A stretch of DNA of 7,071 nucleotides from an uncultured Ruminococcus sp. (GCA_945876405.1 CAMCOJ010000109.1:1-7071), one strand, 5' to 3'; positions 1 through 6,428 are shown, counted from the stretch's first letter. The notes: generated by a model from the letters alone, not told the origin. Numbers and translations are program-made.

Positions 1-12
1 TATAAGAGACAG
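1..12 (+). other. Residual Tn5/Nextera mosaic-end adapter at contig start
   Basis: The twelve bases TATAAGAGACAG are identical to the 3' part of the 19-bp Tn5 mosaic end (AGATGTGTATAAGAGACAG) used in Nextera libraries. They lie exactly at the first base, and the other contig end carries the matching adapter, so this is library sequence and not genome. It fuses in frame to the first gene and would add three to four false residues if translated. Confidence 0.93.
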
Positions 13-13
13 T

Positions 14-304
14 GTTAAAGGCGGAGTGGATGAGGCTATCAGAGTTGCTGTTTATAAAAACGGCGAAAAGGCTGTTTACGGTAAGACAAAATCAGACGGC
101 AGCGGCATAGAGAGTGACTGTGATTATGAGTTTGAATCCTCCACTGTGATCATGACCACCAAAACAACAGAATTCGAACCGGGTGCGAAGGACAAGTATA
201 CTGTGGTCATATGGCTCGAGGGCAATGATCCCGACTGCCTTGACAATATAGTCGGAGGAACGATAAAACTGGGAATGAATTTTAAGATAGTCGAAGATAC
301 ATGA
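14..304 (+). CDS. TasA/camelysin-like secreted protein, C-terminal fragment (5' end missing)
   Basis: This is the last 96 codons of a gene whose beginning lies outside the contig. The frame is open to the adapter junction, so the GTG at 26 is probably not the real start. The fragment is beta-rich, with alternating hydrophobic and polar residues, and ends in a segment around VVIWLEGNDPDC followed by a glycine pair and KLGMNFKI. That pattern (an aromatic or acidic 'WLEG-DP-C' stretch, then a final strand with alternating hydrophobics) is what I associate with C-termini of TasA/camelysin-type proteins in Clostridia, which are exported and cleaved by SipW signal peptidases. The next gene, 54 bases downstream, is a SipW-type peptidase, which supports the pairing. 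The signal peptide and N-terminal core cannot be seen. Family recognition is from memory of the pattern; another small secreted beta-sandwich protein is possible. Confidence 0.66.
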   Translation, partial: VKGGVDEAIRVAVYKNGEKAVYGKTKSDGSGIESDCDYEFESSTVIMTTKTTEFEPGAKDKYTVVIWLEGNDPDCLDNIVGGTIKLGMNFKIVEDT

Positions 305-344
305 TTGGTTAAGATTCACCGTGCACAAAAAGTAAAAAAACGCG

Positions 345-350
345 AAAGGA
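345..350 (+). promoter_or_regulatory. Ribosome binding site selecting the ATG at 359
   Basis: AAAGGA lies 8 bases before ATG 359-361. An in-frame TTG at 305, immediately after the preceding stop, would add 18 lysine/arginine-rich residues and has no comparable site, so the ATG is preferred. Confidence 0.7.
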
Positions 351-358
351 AAAACTCA

Positions 359-1027
359 ATGGAGCATAATCATATAGCTAAAAAAGCCTTTACATTTATT
401 TTAAATGCAGCAGCCTGGATAATACTGATATTTGCATTACTTGTAACTATTCTGGTATTTACTTCAGACAGAAACAACGGAGTGCCGAACCTGCTGGGAT
501 ACATTCCGCTGACAGTCGAATCTGATTCTATGAAACCGGCATTCAGTAAAAATGACCTGATAATTTCCAGAGATATAGATGATATAAAAGACCTGAATGA
601 AGGAGACGTAATCACTTTTTGGACAATAATCGACGGTAAGAGAGTAAAAAATACGCACCGTATCATCAAGGTCAACGAACATGACTGGAACATAAGCTAT
701 GTGACAAAGGGTGATAACAATCCGACTGAGGACACCATAGAGGTTTATCCGGGAGACATCATAGGTCAGTGGACCGGTGTGAAAATAAGCCGGTTCGGCA
801 GTGCAATGAGATTTCTGAGGACAAAAACCGGATTTTTCATATGCATACTTATACCTATGGCTCTGTTCTTCCTCTTTGAACTCTATAAATTTATAGTGGT
901 TATAGTTGAGATACGAAGGCCGGCAGCAAATGTGCTTGACGAAGAGGAAATTAAACGCCGGGCTATAGAGGAATACCTGGCACAGCAGAAAAATAAAGAA
1001 AACGAAGATGATTCTGTAAAGGAATGA
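359..1027 (+). CDS. sipW-like: SipW/ER-type signal peptidase I (first copy)
   Basis: This 222-residue integral membrane protease would remove signal peptides from exported proteins on the outer face of the cytoplasmic membrane. It has a first membrane helix at about 13-35 and the box B motif ESDSMKP with the likely nucleophile Ser57. A hydrophobic strand and EGD at 81-83 follow, then NTHRI with His100, then TKGDNN with Asp119. A second membrane helix lies at about 158-182. His in place of the usual bacterial Lys, plus Asp, is the mark of the ER/SipW class, which cleaves TasA-type substrates. A 39-residue charged tail (184-222) would sit in the cytoplasm. The gene directly follows the TasA-like fragment, its probable substrate, and is 38 bases upstream of the AAA+ gene, suggesting co-transcription. 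The ATG at 359 is chosen because of its upstream AAAGGA. A second paralogue lies at 4802-5503. Confidence 0.9.
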   Translation: MEHNHIAKKAFTFILNAAAWIILIFALLVTILVFTSDRNNGVPNLLGYIPLTVESDSMKPAFSKNDLIISRDIDDIKDLNEGDVITFWTIIDGKRVKNTHRIIKVNEHDWNISYVTKGDNNPTEDTIEVYPGDIIGQWTGVKISRFGSAMRFLRTKTGFFICILIPMALFFLFELYKFIVVIVEIRRPAANVLDEEEIKRRAIEEYLAQQKNKENEDDSVKE

Positions 1028-1065
1028 TAAACTGATAATTTTACAGGGAAACAGGGAGATTACTT

Positions 1066-2658
1066 ATGGACGGATTCCTGAAATGGTTTTTTGTATTTAT
1101 ATCCGAAATACTTAAAGGATTCGGATACATTTTCGGAGGCCTGTGGGACGGATTAAAGCAGATATTCAATATCAAGAACTACATAGATATTTTCAAGGCA
1201 CACTCGGTGGATTTTAAGATTACCGACTGGATACTTTCCATATTGTCAATAATCATTGTTGCAGCGATTTTTGTGATTATCGCAGCGATATTAATACTTT
1301 CATTCAGAAAATATCTGAGATTCAGACACTCAATCGTCAGCAATGAAGATATTATAGAGGAACTCGGCACCCTGCAGAGACAGGTCTTAAAACTAACAAG
1401 AGAAAAGGATGAAATCATGGCTATGAAAGTAGCCCAGATAGGAATTCCGCAGTCAGGTGCTTTCGCTGCCGCTGCAGGACTTCCCGTTTCTCAGGAGGGC
1501 TTTTCTGAAGGTGTTTCTGACGGTGCAGCGGCAGAGGCTTCAGTACAGACAACAAATGACGGTATAATACATACAAATGATATAAGATTTTCAAAACTCA
1601 TCGAAGTCGATAATTTTTACAAGACCTATCAGCCGCCTGAATACGACAACTCGATTGATCTGGCAGGAATATGTGAAGCGTACAGAAACTTTGCCTGCTC
1701 CAGAATGAAGCTTTACTATGACATAAAAACAATAAGGCTCTTTATTGCAGGTATGGCATCAACAAAGCTCATTATCCTTCAGGGTATTTCCGGTACAGGT
1801 AAGACTTCTCTCCCGTACTCTTTCGGAAAATTCATGCACAAGGATACAACTATCGCATCTGTTCAGCCGTCATGGCGTGACAGAACCGAACTTTTCGGAT
1901 ATTTCAATGAATTTACAAAGAACTTCAACGAAACTGAAGTTCTGAAAAGAATTTATTCATCATCCTATAACGATGATGTAAACTTTATACTGCTCGACGA
2001 AATGAATATCGCACGTGTCGAGTATTACTTCGCAGAAATGCTCTCCATACTCGAAATGCCGAATGCTGACGAATGGAAGCTTGACCTTGTGCCGAACGTC
2101 TGGAGCACCGACCCGGTAAATCTTGACAAGGGAATGCTGAAGATTCCGCAGAATATCTGGTACATCGGAACAGCCAATAACGATGACTCCACATTTGCTA
2201 TTTCCGATAAGGTGTATGACCGTGCCCAGCCGATAAACCTCGACTCCAAGGGCGTGGCATTTGATGCACCTGACACACCGCCGATGAATCTCAGTTTCAG
2301 TCATCTGAACGAACTTTTCAATGAAGCTTTTAAGATGAATCCTATAAGTCAGGACACACTAAGAAAGATACAGCTTCTTGACCTGTGGGTAATCGAAAAA
2401 CTGAGAGTTGCATTCGGTAACCGTATCATAAAGCAGATGAACCTGTTTGTACCGGTTTATGTTGCATGCGGAGGAGAAGAACTTGACGGGGTTGACTATG
2501 TACTTGCGACAAAGATATTCAGAAAATTTGAATCTCTTAACCTTGCTATGCTGAGAGATGAACTTAAGGAGCTCTGTACATATCTTCAGAAATCTTTCGG
2601 AAAAAATTCAATGAAGGAATCCATTGCATATCTTGAAAGACTCCGTAAACTCTATTAA
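1066..2658 (+). CDS. Membrane-anchored McrB-like AAA+ ATPase
   Basis: This is a 530-residue protein. A hydrophobic, aromatic N-terminus (7-27) precedes a clear membrane helix at about 54-80. A short charged helix (92-120), an Ala/Gly/Ser-rich linker (about 125-165) and an AAA+ domain follow. Walker A is GISGTGKT at 240-247. SWRDRTELFGYF at 269-280 matches the McrB-type block after the first strand. Walker B is FILLDEMN at 307-314, followed by ARVEYYFAEML, a McrB-family hallmark. Sensor 1 is GTANNDDST at 368-376, and DRA with Arg386 is a candidate arginine finger. Classical McrB proteins use GTP; the McrB signature GTMNTADRS is altered here, so the nucleotide is uncertain. The start has AGGGAG seven bases upstream. 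The next gene encodes a DUF2357-like protein, the usual kind of partner for such ATPases. I read it as a hexameric motor tethered to the inner face of the membrane; its substrate is unknown. Confidence 0.88.
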   Translation: MDGFLKWFFVFISEILKGFGYIFGGLWDGLKQIFNIKNYIDIFKAHSVDFKITDWILSILSIIIVAAIFVIIAAILILSFRKYLRFRHSIVSNEDIIEELGTLQRQVLKLTREKDEIMAMKVAQIGIPQSGAFAAAAGLPVSQEGFSEGVSDGAAAEASVQTTNDGIIHTNDIRFSKLIEVDNFYKTYQPPEYDNSIDLAGICEAYRNFACSRMKLYYDIKTIRLFIAGMASTKLIILQGISGTGKTSLPYSFGKFMHKDTTIASVQPSWRDRTELFGYFNEFTKNFNETEVLKRIYSSSYNDDVNFILLDEMNIARVEYYFAEMLSILEMPNADEWKLDLVPNVWSTDPVNLDKGMLKIPQNIWYIGTANNDDSTFAISDKVYDRAQPINLDSKGVAFDAPDTPPMNLSFSHLNELFNEAFKMNPISQDTLRKIQLLDLWVIEKLRVAFGNRIIKQMNLFVPVYVACGGEELDGVDYVLATKIFRKFESLNLAMLRDELKELCTYLQKSFGKNSMKESIAYLERLRKLY

Positions 2659-2682
2659 CAGCATAATGCACAGTAACAAACG

Positions 2683-2714
2683 GCAGATATATCGCTTATT
2701 TACGGCGTATCTGC
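2683..2714 (+). promoter_or_regulatory. Hairpin in the gap between ATPase and partner genes
   Basis: GCAGATA at 2683-2689 pairs with TATCTGC at 2708-2714. The inner CGC at 2693-2695 can also pair with GCG at 2705-2707 across a three-base bulge. No T-run follows, so it does not look like an intrinsic terminator. It ends nine bases before the AGGTGG ribosome site of the next gene (2723-2728). It may act as an RNA-processing or stability element that sets the ratio of the two proteins, but that role is inference. Confidence 0.4.
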
Positions 2715-2735
2715 TGATCGACAGGTGGGGATAAA

Positions 2736-4769
2736 ATGAGTCAGTTATACGGGGACTGGTATAAAAATTATATTGACGTGATTGGTCAGTTCAGCGGCGA
2801 CGAAATGTATGACAAATACCTTATGCTGAACTCAAAGGCGGGCAGCACCATCTCCCTTAACCATAAGATGATGGAAAAAATGATTGATCTCAACTGGGTT
2901 GAGGCAATTGAAAAGGGCCTTGTTCATGTCGATAATGTTATGAGAAACCCTCGTAAGACCGTTGAAAATGTAGAGGAAATAGTTCCTGTTGCACTTTCAA
3001 AAAAGATAACCGTAGAGTCTGTTAAGCATCTTGCACAGCATACGGATCTTATCCAGAGTGTTGATCCGGTAACGGGGAAAATAACTCCTTCCAAGGTACT
3101 GAATGTACACAAGGAAGAAAGTATGATGACATATGAGAACAAGTTTGTCAATACACTTATCGACAGACTCTTCATATTTATCACAAGAAGATATGAGAAA
3201 CTGAAAACTGTTTCCAGAGATGAAGAAGTCTATGTTATGGACTACAATACCTCGCTCAGTGCCGGCGAAGGAAAAAAAATGAATCTGTCACTCAGGATAG
3301 AAACAGTGGATTCTCTTGAAACAAGGGGCGAAAACGGCCAGACCATGTGGGAACGTGTTGAAAAACTCAGAGAGATTATCAACAGTTACAAGGCATCGCA
3401 CTTCTGTCAGCAGATGGGTAATAATTATATCAGACCACCGGTAATGAGGACCAATGCAATAACCAAAAACGTTGATCTCAAGGCCTGTCTCGTGCTCTGG
3501 CAGTTTATTGAAAGCTATGACAAAGCCGGATATGAAATAAGCGTTTCTGATTCTGCACAGAAACCGGATGAAAAATATATTCAGGATCTTTGCAGTCTGA
3601 ACATTCTTAACCTGATGCTCTTTCGTTCATTCACCCGTGAAAATGAAGAAGGGCTGGAAACGCTCAAAATAAAAAAAGGAAAGGCTTCAGCCCCTAAAAT
3701 ACTAAAAAGGCTGGACAGTTCAGTTCCTGAAGAATATGAGTCTGATTATTCCTCAAAAGCCAGTGCACCTGCTGCACTTACACAGCAGCTTCCTGATGAT
3801 GCAGAGGCTGTCCTTGCGGAAATAGACAGGATAATCGTTGTTGAAAGAGAATATCTGGAAGAGGAAAAGCGCCGCAGAATTGAGGCTGAGAGAATCGCAG
3901 AGGAAAAGAGACGGCGTGAGGAGGAAGAGGAAAAGAGAAGACTCGAGGAAGAAAGAAGGCAGGAAGAGGAGAGACTTCGTGCTCTTGAAAAAGCCGAGCA
4001 GGAACGCAGGGAACAGGAAGAACGTGAGCGTCTCGAAGCCGAACGCAGAGAGCAGGAAGAAAGAGAACGTCTTGAAGCTGAACGCAGAGAGCAGGAAGAA
4101 AGAGAACGCCTTGAAGCTGAACGCAGAGAGCAGGAAGAAAAAGAACGCCTTGAGGCTGAACGTGAAGAAATTCAGCGCATAATCACTGAAGAATCAGGAC
4201 CGGCATCGTCTGAAAATGTTCCAAGAAAGACCGAAAATGATTCAGAACGTCACGAACGTGAAGAAAGAGAAAAGGCACGTGCCGAAAAGCTTAAAGCCAT
4301 GCGAGCTGAACTTGAAAAGAAAGGCTTTGAGGAGATATATGCTGAGTATTCCAGAGTTCCTGTCCACGTAATAAGGCGAAATATCAGACGAGTGATTTCT
4401 CTGATAAGAAAAGATGGTGCTGTCATCCGGGAAGGTGATACCGACCACCCTATGCTGCCGGAGCGTATCGCCGCCGAAGCTGCCGCCAAAAAACAGCATG
4501 AGCTTGATATGGCTGAAGCGGCACAGATGAAAGTAATCTATGAAAAGTACGCACCGAATATTCTGCAGAAGACAAAGCGTTTTGTAAGGAAAATCACTGA
4601 AAAGAAGAAAAAAGTTTATGTTATGCCTAAGGAACCTCCGATACAGCGTACACCGCAGGAGCAGAAGGAGCATGACCGTCAGATTAAGGCTCTGTTTAAG
4701 GAATATCATGTAGGCATATTCACAAGGATTAAACGTGGCGTAAAGGCACTCTTCAAAAAAAGCTACTGA
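2736..4769 (+). CDS. DUF2357/McrC-N-like protein with long charged helix and basic C-terminus
   Basis: This 677-residue cytosolic protein is the probable partner of the upstream AAA+ ATPase. Residues 1-315 resemble the DUF2357 region that accompanies McrB-like ATPases: an all-helical start, the block TYENKFVNTLIDRL at 132-145, and RPPVMRTN at 233-240 leading to CLVLWQFIESY at 251-261. In the family this region is usually followed by a PD-(D/E)XK nuclease (DUF524/PDDEXK_7). I see no such catalytic pattern here; the chain instead enters a very charged Glu/Arg/Lys helix at about 353-486. Residues 424-475 of it are four 13-residue repeats. A second charged helix lies at about 500-535, and a Lys/Arg-rich, membrane-friendly tail ends the protein (about 640-677, including KRGVKALFKK). 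The start has AGGTGG seven bases upstream. The DUF2357 call is by pattern recognition; a scaffold linking the ATPase to membrane or filament is an inference. Confidence 0.72.
   Translation: MSQLYGDWYKNYIDVIGQFSGDEMYDKYLMLNSKAGSTISLNHKMMEKMIDLNWVEAIEKGLVHVDNVMRNPRKTVENVEEIVPVALSKKITVESVKHLAQHTDLIQSVDPVTGKITPSKVLNVHKEESMMTYENKFVNTLIDRLFIFITRRYEKLKTVSRDEEVYVMDYNTSLSAGEGKKMNLSLRIETVDSLETRGENGQTMWERVEKLREIINSYKASHFCQQMGNNYIRPPVMRTNAITKNVDLKACLVLWQFIESYDKAGYEISVSDSAQKPDEKYIQDLCSLNILNLMLFRSFTRENEEGLETLKIKKGKASAPKILKRLDSSVPEEYESDYSSKASAPAALTQQLPDDAEAVLAEIDRIIVVEREYLEEEKRRRIEAERIAEEKRRREEEEEKRRLEEERRQEEERLRALEKAEQERREQEERERLEAERREQEERERLEAERREQEERERLEAERREQEEKERLEAEREEIQRIITEESGPASSENVPRKTENDSERHEREEREKARAEKLKAMRAELEKKGFEEIYAEYSRVPVHVIRRNIRRVISLIRKDGAVIREGDTDHPMLPERIAAEAAAKKQHELDMAEAAQMKVIYEKYAPNILQKTKRFVRKITEKKKKVYVMPKEPPIQRTPQEQKEHDRQIKALFKEYHVGIFTRIKRGVKALFKKSY
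4005..4160 (+). repeat. 39-bp tandem repeat, four copies, in frame
   Basis: Four direct units lie at 4005-4043, 4044-4082, 4083-4121 and 4122-4160, each encoding 13 residues of the form RREQEERERLEAE. Units two and three differ at one base. Unit four is nearly as close, with one Lys replacing Arg. Unit one is the most diverged, mainly at synonymous positions. The unit length is a multiple of three, so gain or loss of copies would keep the frame. Assembly from short reads could also have miscounted copies here. Confidence 0.95.
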
Positions 4770-4786
4770 AAACAGTGATGTTTCAG

Positions 4787-4791
4787 AAAGG
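4787..4791 (+). promoter_or_regulatory. Ribosome binding site selecting the ATG at 4802
   Basis: AAAGG lies 10 bases before ATG 4802-4804. The in-frame GTG at 4775 and ATG at 4778 sit almost on the preceding stop and have no purine-rich site, so the later start is preferred. Confidence 0.55.
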
Positions 4792-4801
4792 TTCGCTTAC
4801 A

Positions 4802-5503
4802 ATGAAGAAAACAACAAACAAGGTTTATGATATTGTCTCAAAAATATCCGTATGGCTTCTGACAGCTGTACTTATATTTCTGACAGCACTTACAGTCTAC
4901 GTACTCGTTTGCAGCTCCCGCGGCAAAACAGCAGATCTCTTCGGCACTGTCGTTATGAAGGTGATCACAGGCAGCATGGAGCCGTCAATACACGAGGGAG
5001 ACTATATTATCATAAAAAAAACAGATGTTTCCTCTCTTAAGGAGGGTGATATAATCTGTTTTTACTCACTGGACGAAGCTATTTACAACATTCCGAATAC
5101 TCACAGGATAACCGGAATAACCGACAATGGTGAATTCATAACAAAGGGAGATGCCTGCACCAGTGAGGACAGTGCAAGAGTTCCGGCTGACCGTATAATT
5201 GGAAAATACAGCGGAAAATCGAGGTTCCTCAGATGGATAAATTCATTTGTCTCGGTAAAAAAACTGCTTCTGATATTTACATTTCTCCCTTTACTGACGA
5301 TAACTATTTGTGAGGCGGTCACTGTTGCCAGGCTTGGCATGAAGTGTCTGTCCGAAAAGGAAGAGCTCATTTCACAGGAAAGGGAAAGGCTTTTCAGAGA
5401 GGCAGTAGAACGCGAAAAGAAGCGACTGGCTGAAACAGGACTTCCTTCAGATGCCGTGAGCAGCGACGAAATTAACGCGCAGAAGAAAAACGAGGGTAAT
5501 TGA
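4802..5503 (+). CDS. sipW-like: SipW/ER-type signal peptidase I (second copy)
   Basis: This 233-residue membrane protease has the same layout as the first copy but is clearly diverged. The first membrane helix is at about 16-37, with GSMEPSI carrying the likely nucleophile Ser58. EGD follows at 81-83 and again near 66-67, then NTHRI with His101, TKGDA with Asp117, and a second membrane helix at about 153-176. The Ser-His-Asp set places it in the SipW/ER class and not the Ser-Lys class. The cytoplasmic tail (177-233) is long and helical, rich in Glu, Arg and Lys, unlike the short tails of typical SipW proteins. The gene is 32 bases after the DUF2357-like gene and 5 bases before the next, so it is firmly in the operon. 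With one peptidase already next to the TasA-like gene, this copy may serve a different substrate or work with the ATPase pair; that is inference. Confidence 0.9.
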   Translation: MKKTTNKVYDIVSKISVWLLTAVLIFLTALTVYVLVCSSRGKTADLFGTVVMKVITGSMEPSIHEGDYIIIKKTDVSSLKEGDIICFYSLDEAIYNIPNTHRITGITDNGEFITKGDACTSEDSARVPADRIIGKYSGKSRFLRWINSFVSVKKLLLIFTFLPLLTITICEAVTVARLGMKCLSEKEELISQERERLFREAVEREKKRLAETGLPSDAVSSDEINAQKKNEGN

Positions 5504-5508
5504 CAACT

Positions 5509-5961
5509 ATGAATCAGGAAAAAATAATGAAACTGAGAATGTGGGTGGCGGTCATTGTCGCATTCGGAGCAATCGCTACAGCTTTTATATTTGCCGGACT
5601 TTATTCGGATGAAAAGGCCAAAGTGAGACTTACCTACATAGACCGTTACGAATACAATCTGGCTCAGACAGCCGATGAAATAGAAAAATATCTTTCTAAA
5701 AAGACCGACTATGATATTCACTATAACATGATAGTCTCCGATATGGGGGCAGCAAGAGCTTTTGTTTTTCTGATTGATGATTATGCAGAAGAGCAGAAAA
5801 CGATAAATGAGCTTTACTACTGCTTTGTAAAGTATCCGGTTCAGATGAAGGAAAAACTTGAACAGACAGGCACAGCCCTGACTCACATCACTGAGCATCT
5901 TGACAAAGGATATGATGAAGTCCGGGAAATAGTCGATTCCATAGAAAAACTAGGAACATGA
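5509..5961 (+). CDS. Small single-pass membrane protein with helical outer domain, function unknown
   Basis: This 150-residue protein is not one I recognise. A basic N-terminus is followed by a hydrophobic segment at about 11-31, then a hydrophilic, mostly helical domain of about 118 residues. The positive charges before the membrane segment predict N-in/C-out topology, so the domain would face outside. The segment ends in AGLYSDEKA, which loosely resembles the end of SipW-type signal peptides (often '..AYFSD..'), so cleavage by the neighbouring peptidase is conceivable but unproven. Three starts are possible. The TTG at 5500 overlaps the preceding stop. The ATG at 5509 has GAGGG 12 bases upstream. 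The ATG at 5527 has AGGAA six bases upstream, with the best spacing. I use 5509; choosing 5527 would only remove six residues before the membrane segment. The tight spacing to the peptidase gene suggests translational coupling. Confidence 0.72.
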   Translation: MNQEKIMKLRMWVAVIVAFGAIATAFIFAGLYSDEKAKVRLTYIDRYEYNLAQTADEIEKYLSKKTDYDIHYNMIVSDMGAARAFVFLIDDYAEEQKTINELYYCFVKYPVQMKEKLEQTGTALTHITEHLDKGYDEVREIVDSIEKLGT

Positions 5962-5970
5962 TTTGATTAC

Positions 5971-5976
5971 AGGGGG
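5971..5976 (+). promoter_or_regulatory. Ribosome binding site selecting the ATG at 5984
   Basis: AGGGGG lies seven bases before ATG 5984-5986. An in-frame TTG at 5963 precedes this site, so it is not the likely start. Confidence 0.65.
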
Positions 5977-5983
5977 TTTTGAT

Positions 5984-6250
5984 ATGTTTGAAAAGGAAAA
6001 ATATAAAAAAGAAATAAAAAAATGTCTGGTAACTATTGAGGAAATAGAAAGAAAGCGTTCCCGTTCCCAGTCAGCGCTTGTTCAGGCCATTCTCCTGCAG
6101 GAAGAACCAAACGAAGCCGATGTAGAGTGGTTCAACAAATATACAGGAGAAATAACTGCCTGCAGAAACCATATGAATGAGATTCAGAAAAAGCTGGATA
6201 TATATATGGCCCAGAAAAATGCGGATAACAAGGATAAGAGCAAAAGCTGA
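5984..6250 (+). CDS. Small charged helical cytosolic protein, function unknown
   Basis: This 88-residue protein has no family I can name. It starts with a lysine-rich stretch and is predicted by eye to form two long helices: about 4-40, containing IEEIERKRSRSQSALVQAIL, and about 45-78. They are joined by a turn near EEPNEADV, and the protein ends in a Lys/Asp-rich tail. There is no signal peptide or membrane segment. The helical hairpin shape would suit a small adaptor or a protein that binds another helical partner, such as the charged helix of the DUF2357-like protein, but this is only a guess. It begins 22 bases after the preceding stop with a strong ribosome site and is the last gene of the apparent operon. 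A long inverted repeat starts 20 bases after its stop. Confidence 0.72.
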   Translation: MFEKEKYKKEIKKCLVTIEEIERKRSRSQSALVQAILLQEEPNEADVEWFNKYTGEITACRNHMNEIQKKLDIYMAQKNADNKDKSKS

Positions 6251-6269
6251 CCGGTTATATATACGTTAA

Positions 6270-6323
6270 TTTTCAAAGTAAATGCAACAAAAATATTTTT
6301 CCATGTTGCGTTTACTTTGAAAA
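6270..6323. promoter_or_regulatory. Long imperfect palindrome (20-bp arms), possible operator or transcript-end hairpin
   Basis: Arm 6270-6289 and arm 6304-6323 are complementary over 20 positions, with a single mismatch that becomes a G-U pair in RNA; the loop is 14 bases. Inside it are the half-sites GTAAATGCA (6278-6286) and TGCGTTTAC (6307-6315). The same pair recurs at 6429-6456. No T-run follows on either strand, so a standard intrinsic terminator is not supported. The RNA hairpin could nonetheless protect the 3' end of the upstream operon transcript. The sharing of half-sites favours a protein-binding role. Confidence 0.6.
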
Positions 6324-6375
6324 CTTGCGGAAATAAAAAATATTTATTCAAACCTAAAAAAACATCGAATTTACA

Positions 6376-6403
6376 TTGACAAAATCTACAGATTTGATAT
6401 AAT
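6376..6403 (+). promoter_or_regulatory. Strong housekeeping (sigma-A) promoter for the SUFU-like gene
   Basis: TTGACA at 6376-6381 and TATAAT at 6398-6403 are both perfect consensus hexamers, with a 16-base spacer and a TG one base before the -10 (extended -10). The region upstream (about 6325-6375) is A/T-rich and could act as an UP element. Transcription would start near 6410. It is the only promoter of this quality I noticed in the window. Confidence 0.85.
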
Positions 6404-6428
6404 TATATTGTGTGTTTAATCATATATA

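Noticed and set aside
26..28. GTG as a true start of the first gene
   Set aside because: The frame is open upstream to the adapter junction, the encoded product has no signal peptide, and the family is normally longer. It is an internal valine codon.
4005..4160. CRISPR array
   Set aside because: The repeats are directly adjacent with no unique spacers and encode an in-frame protein segment.
3838..4182. Plus-strand frame of 114 codons overlapping the repeat region
   Set aside because: It is an out-of-frame reading of the 39-bp repeats and surrounding charged helix. Because the unit is a multiple of three, every frame stays open or repeats, so it is not evidence of a gene.
4242..4709. Minus-strand open frame of 155 codons
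   Set aside because: It is antisense to the basic C-terminal part of the DUF2357-like gene and is a composition shadow of its Lys/Glu-rich codons.
5101..5898. Long open frame on the minus strand (265 codons)
   Set aside because: It lies opposite the second signal peptidase and the small membrane protein, both of which have clear motifs or ribosome sites. The antisense translation is cysteine- and phenylalanine-rich with no recognisable domain and no ribosome site noted.
6270..6323. Canonical rho-independent terminator
   Set aside because: The stem is strong, but no run of T follows the 3' arm on the plus strand, nor on the minus strand.
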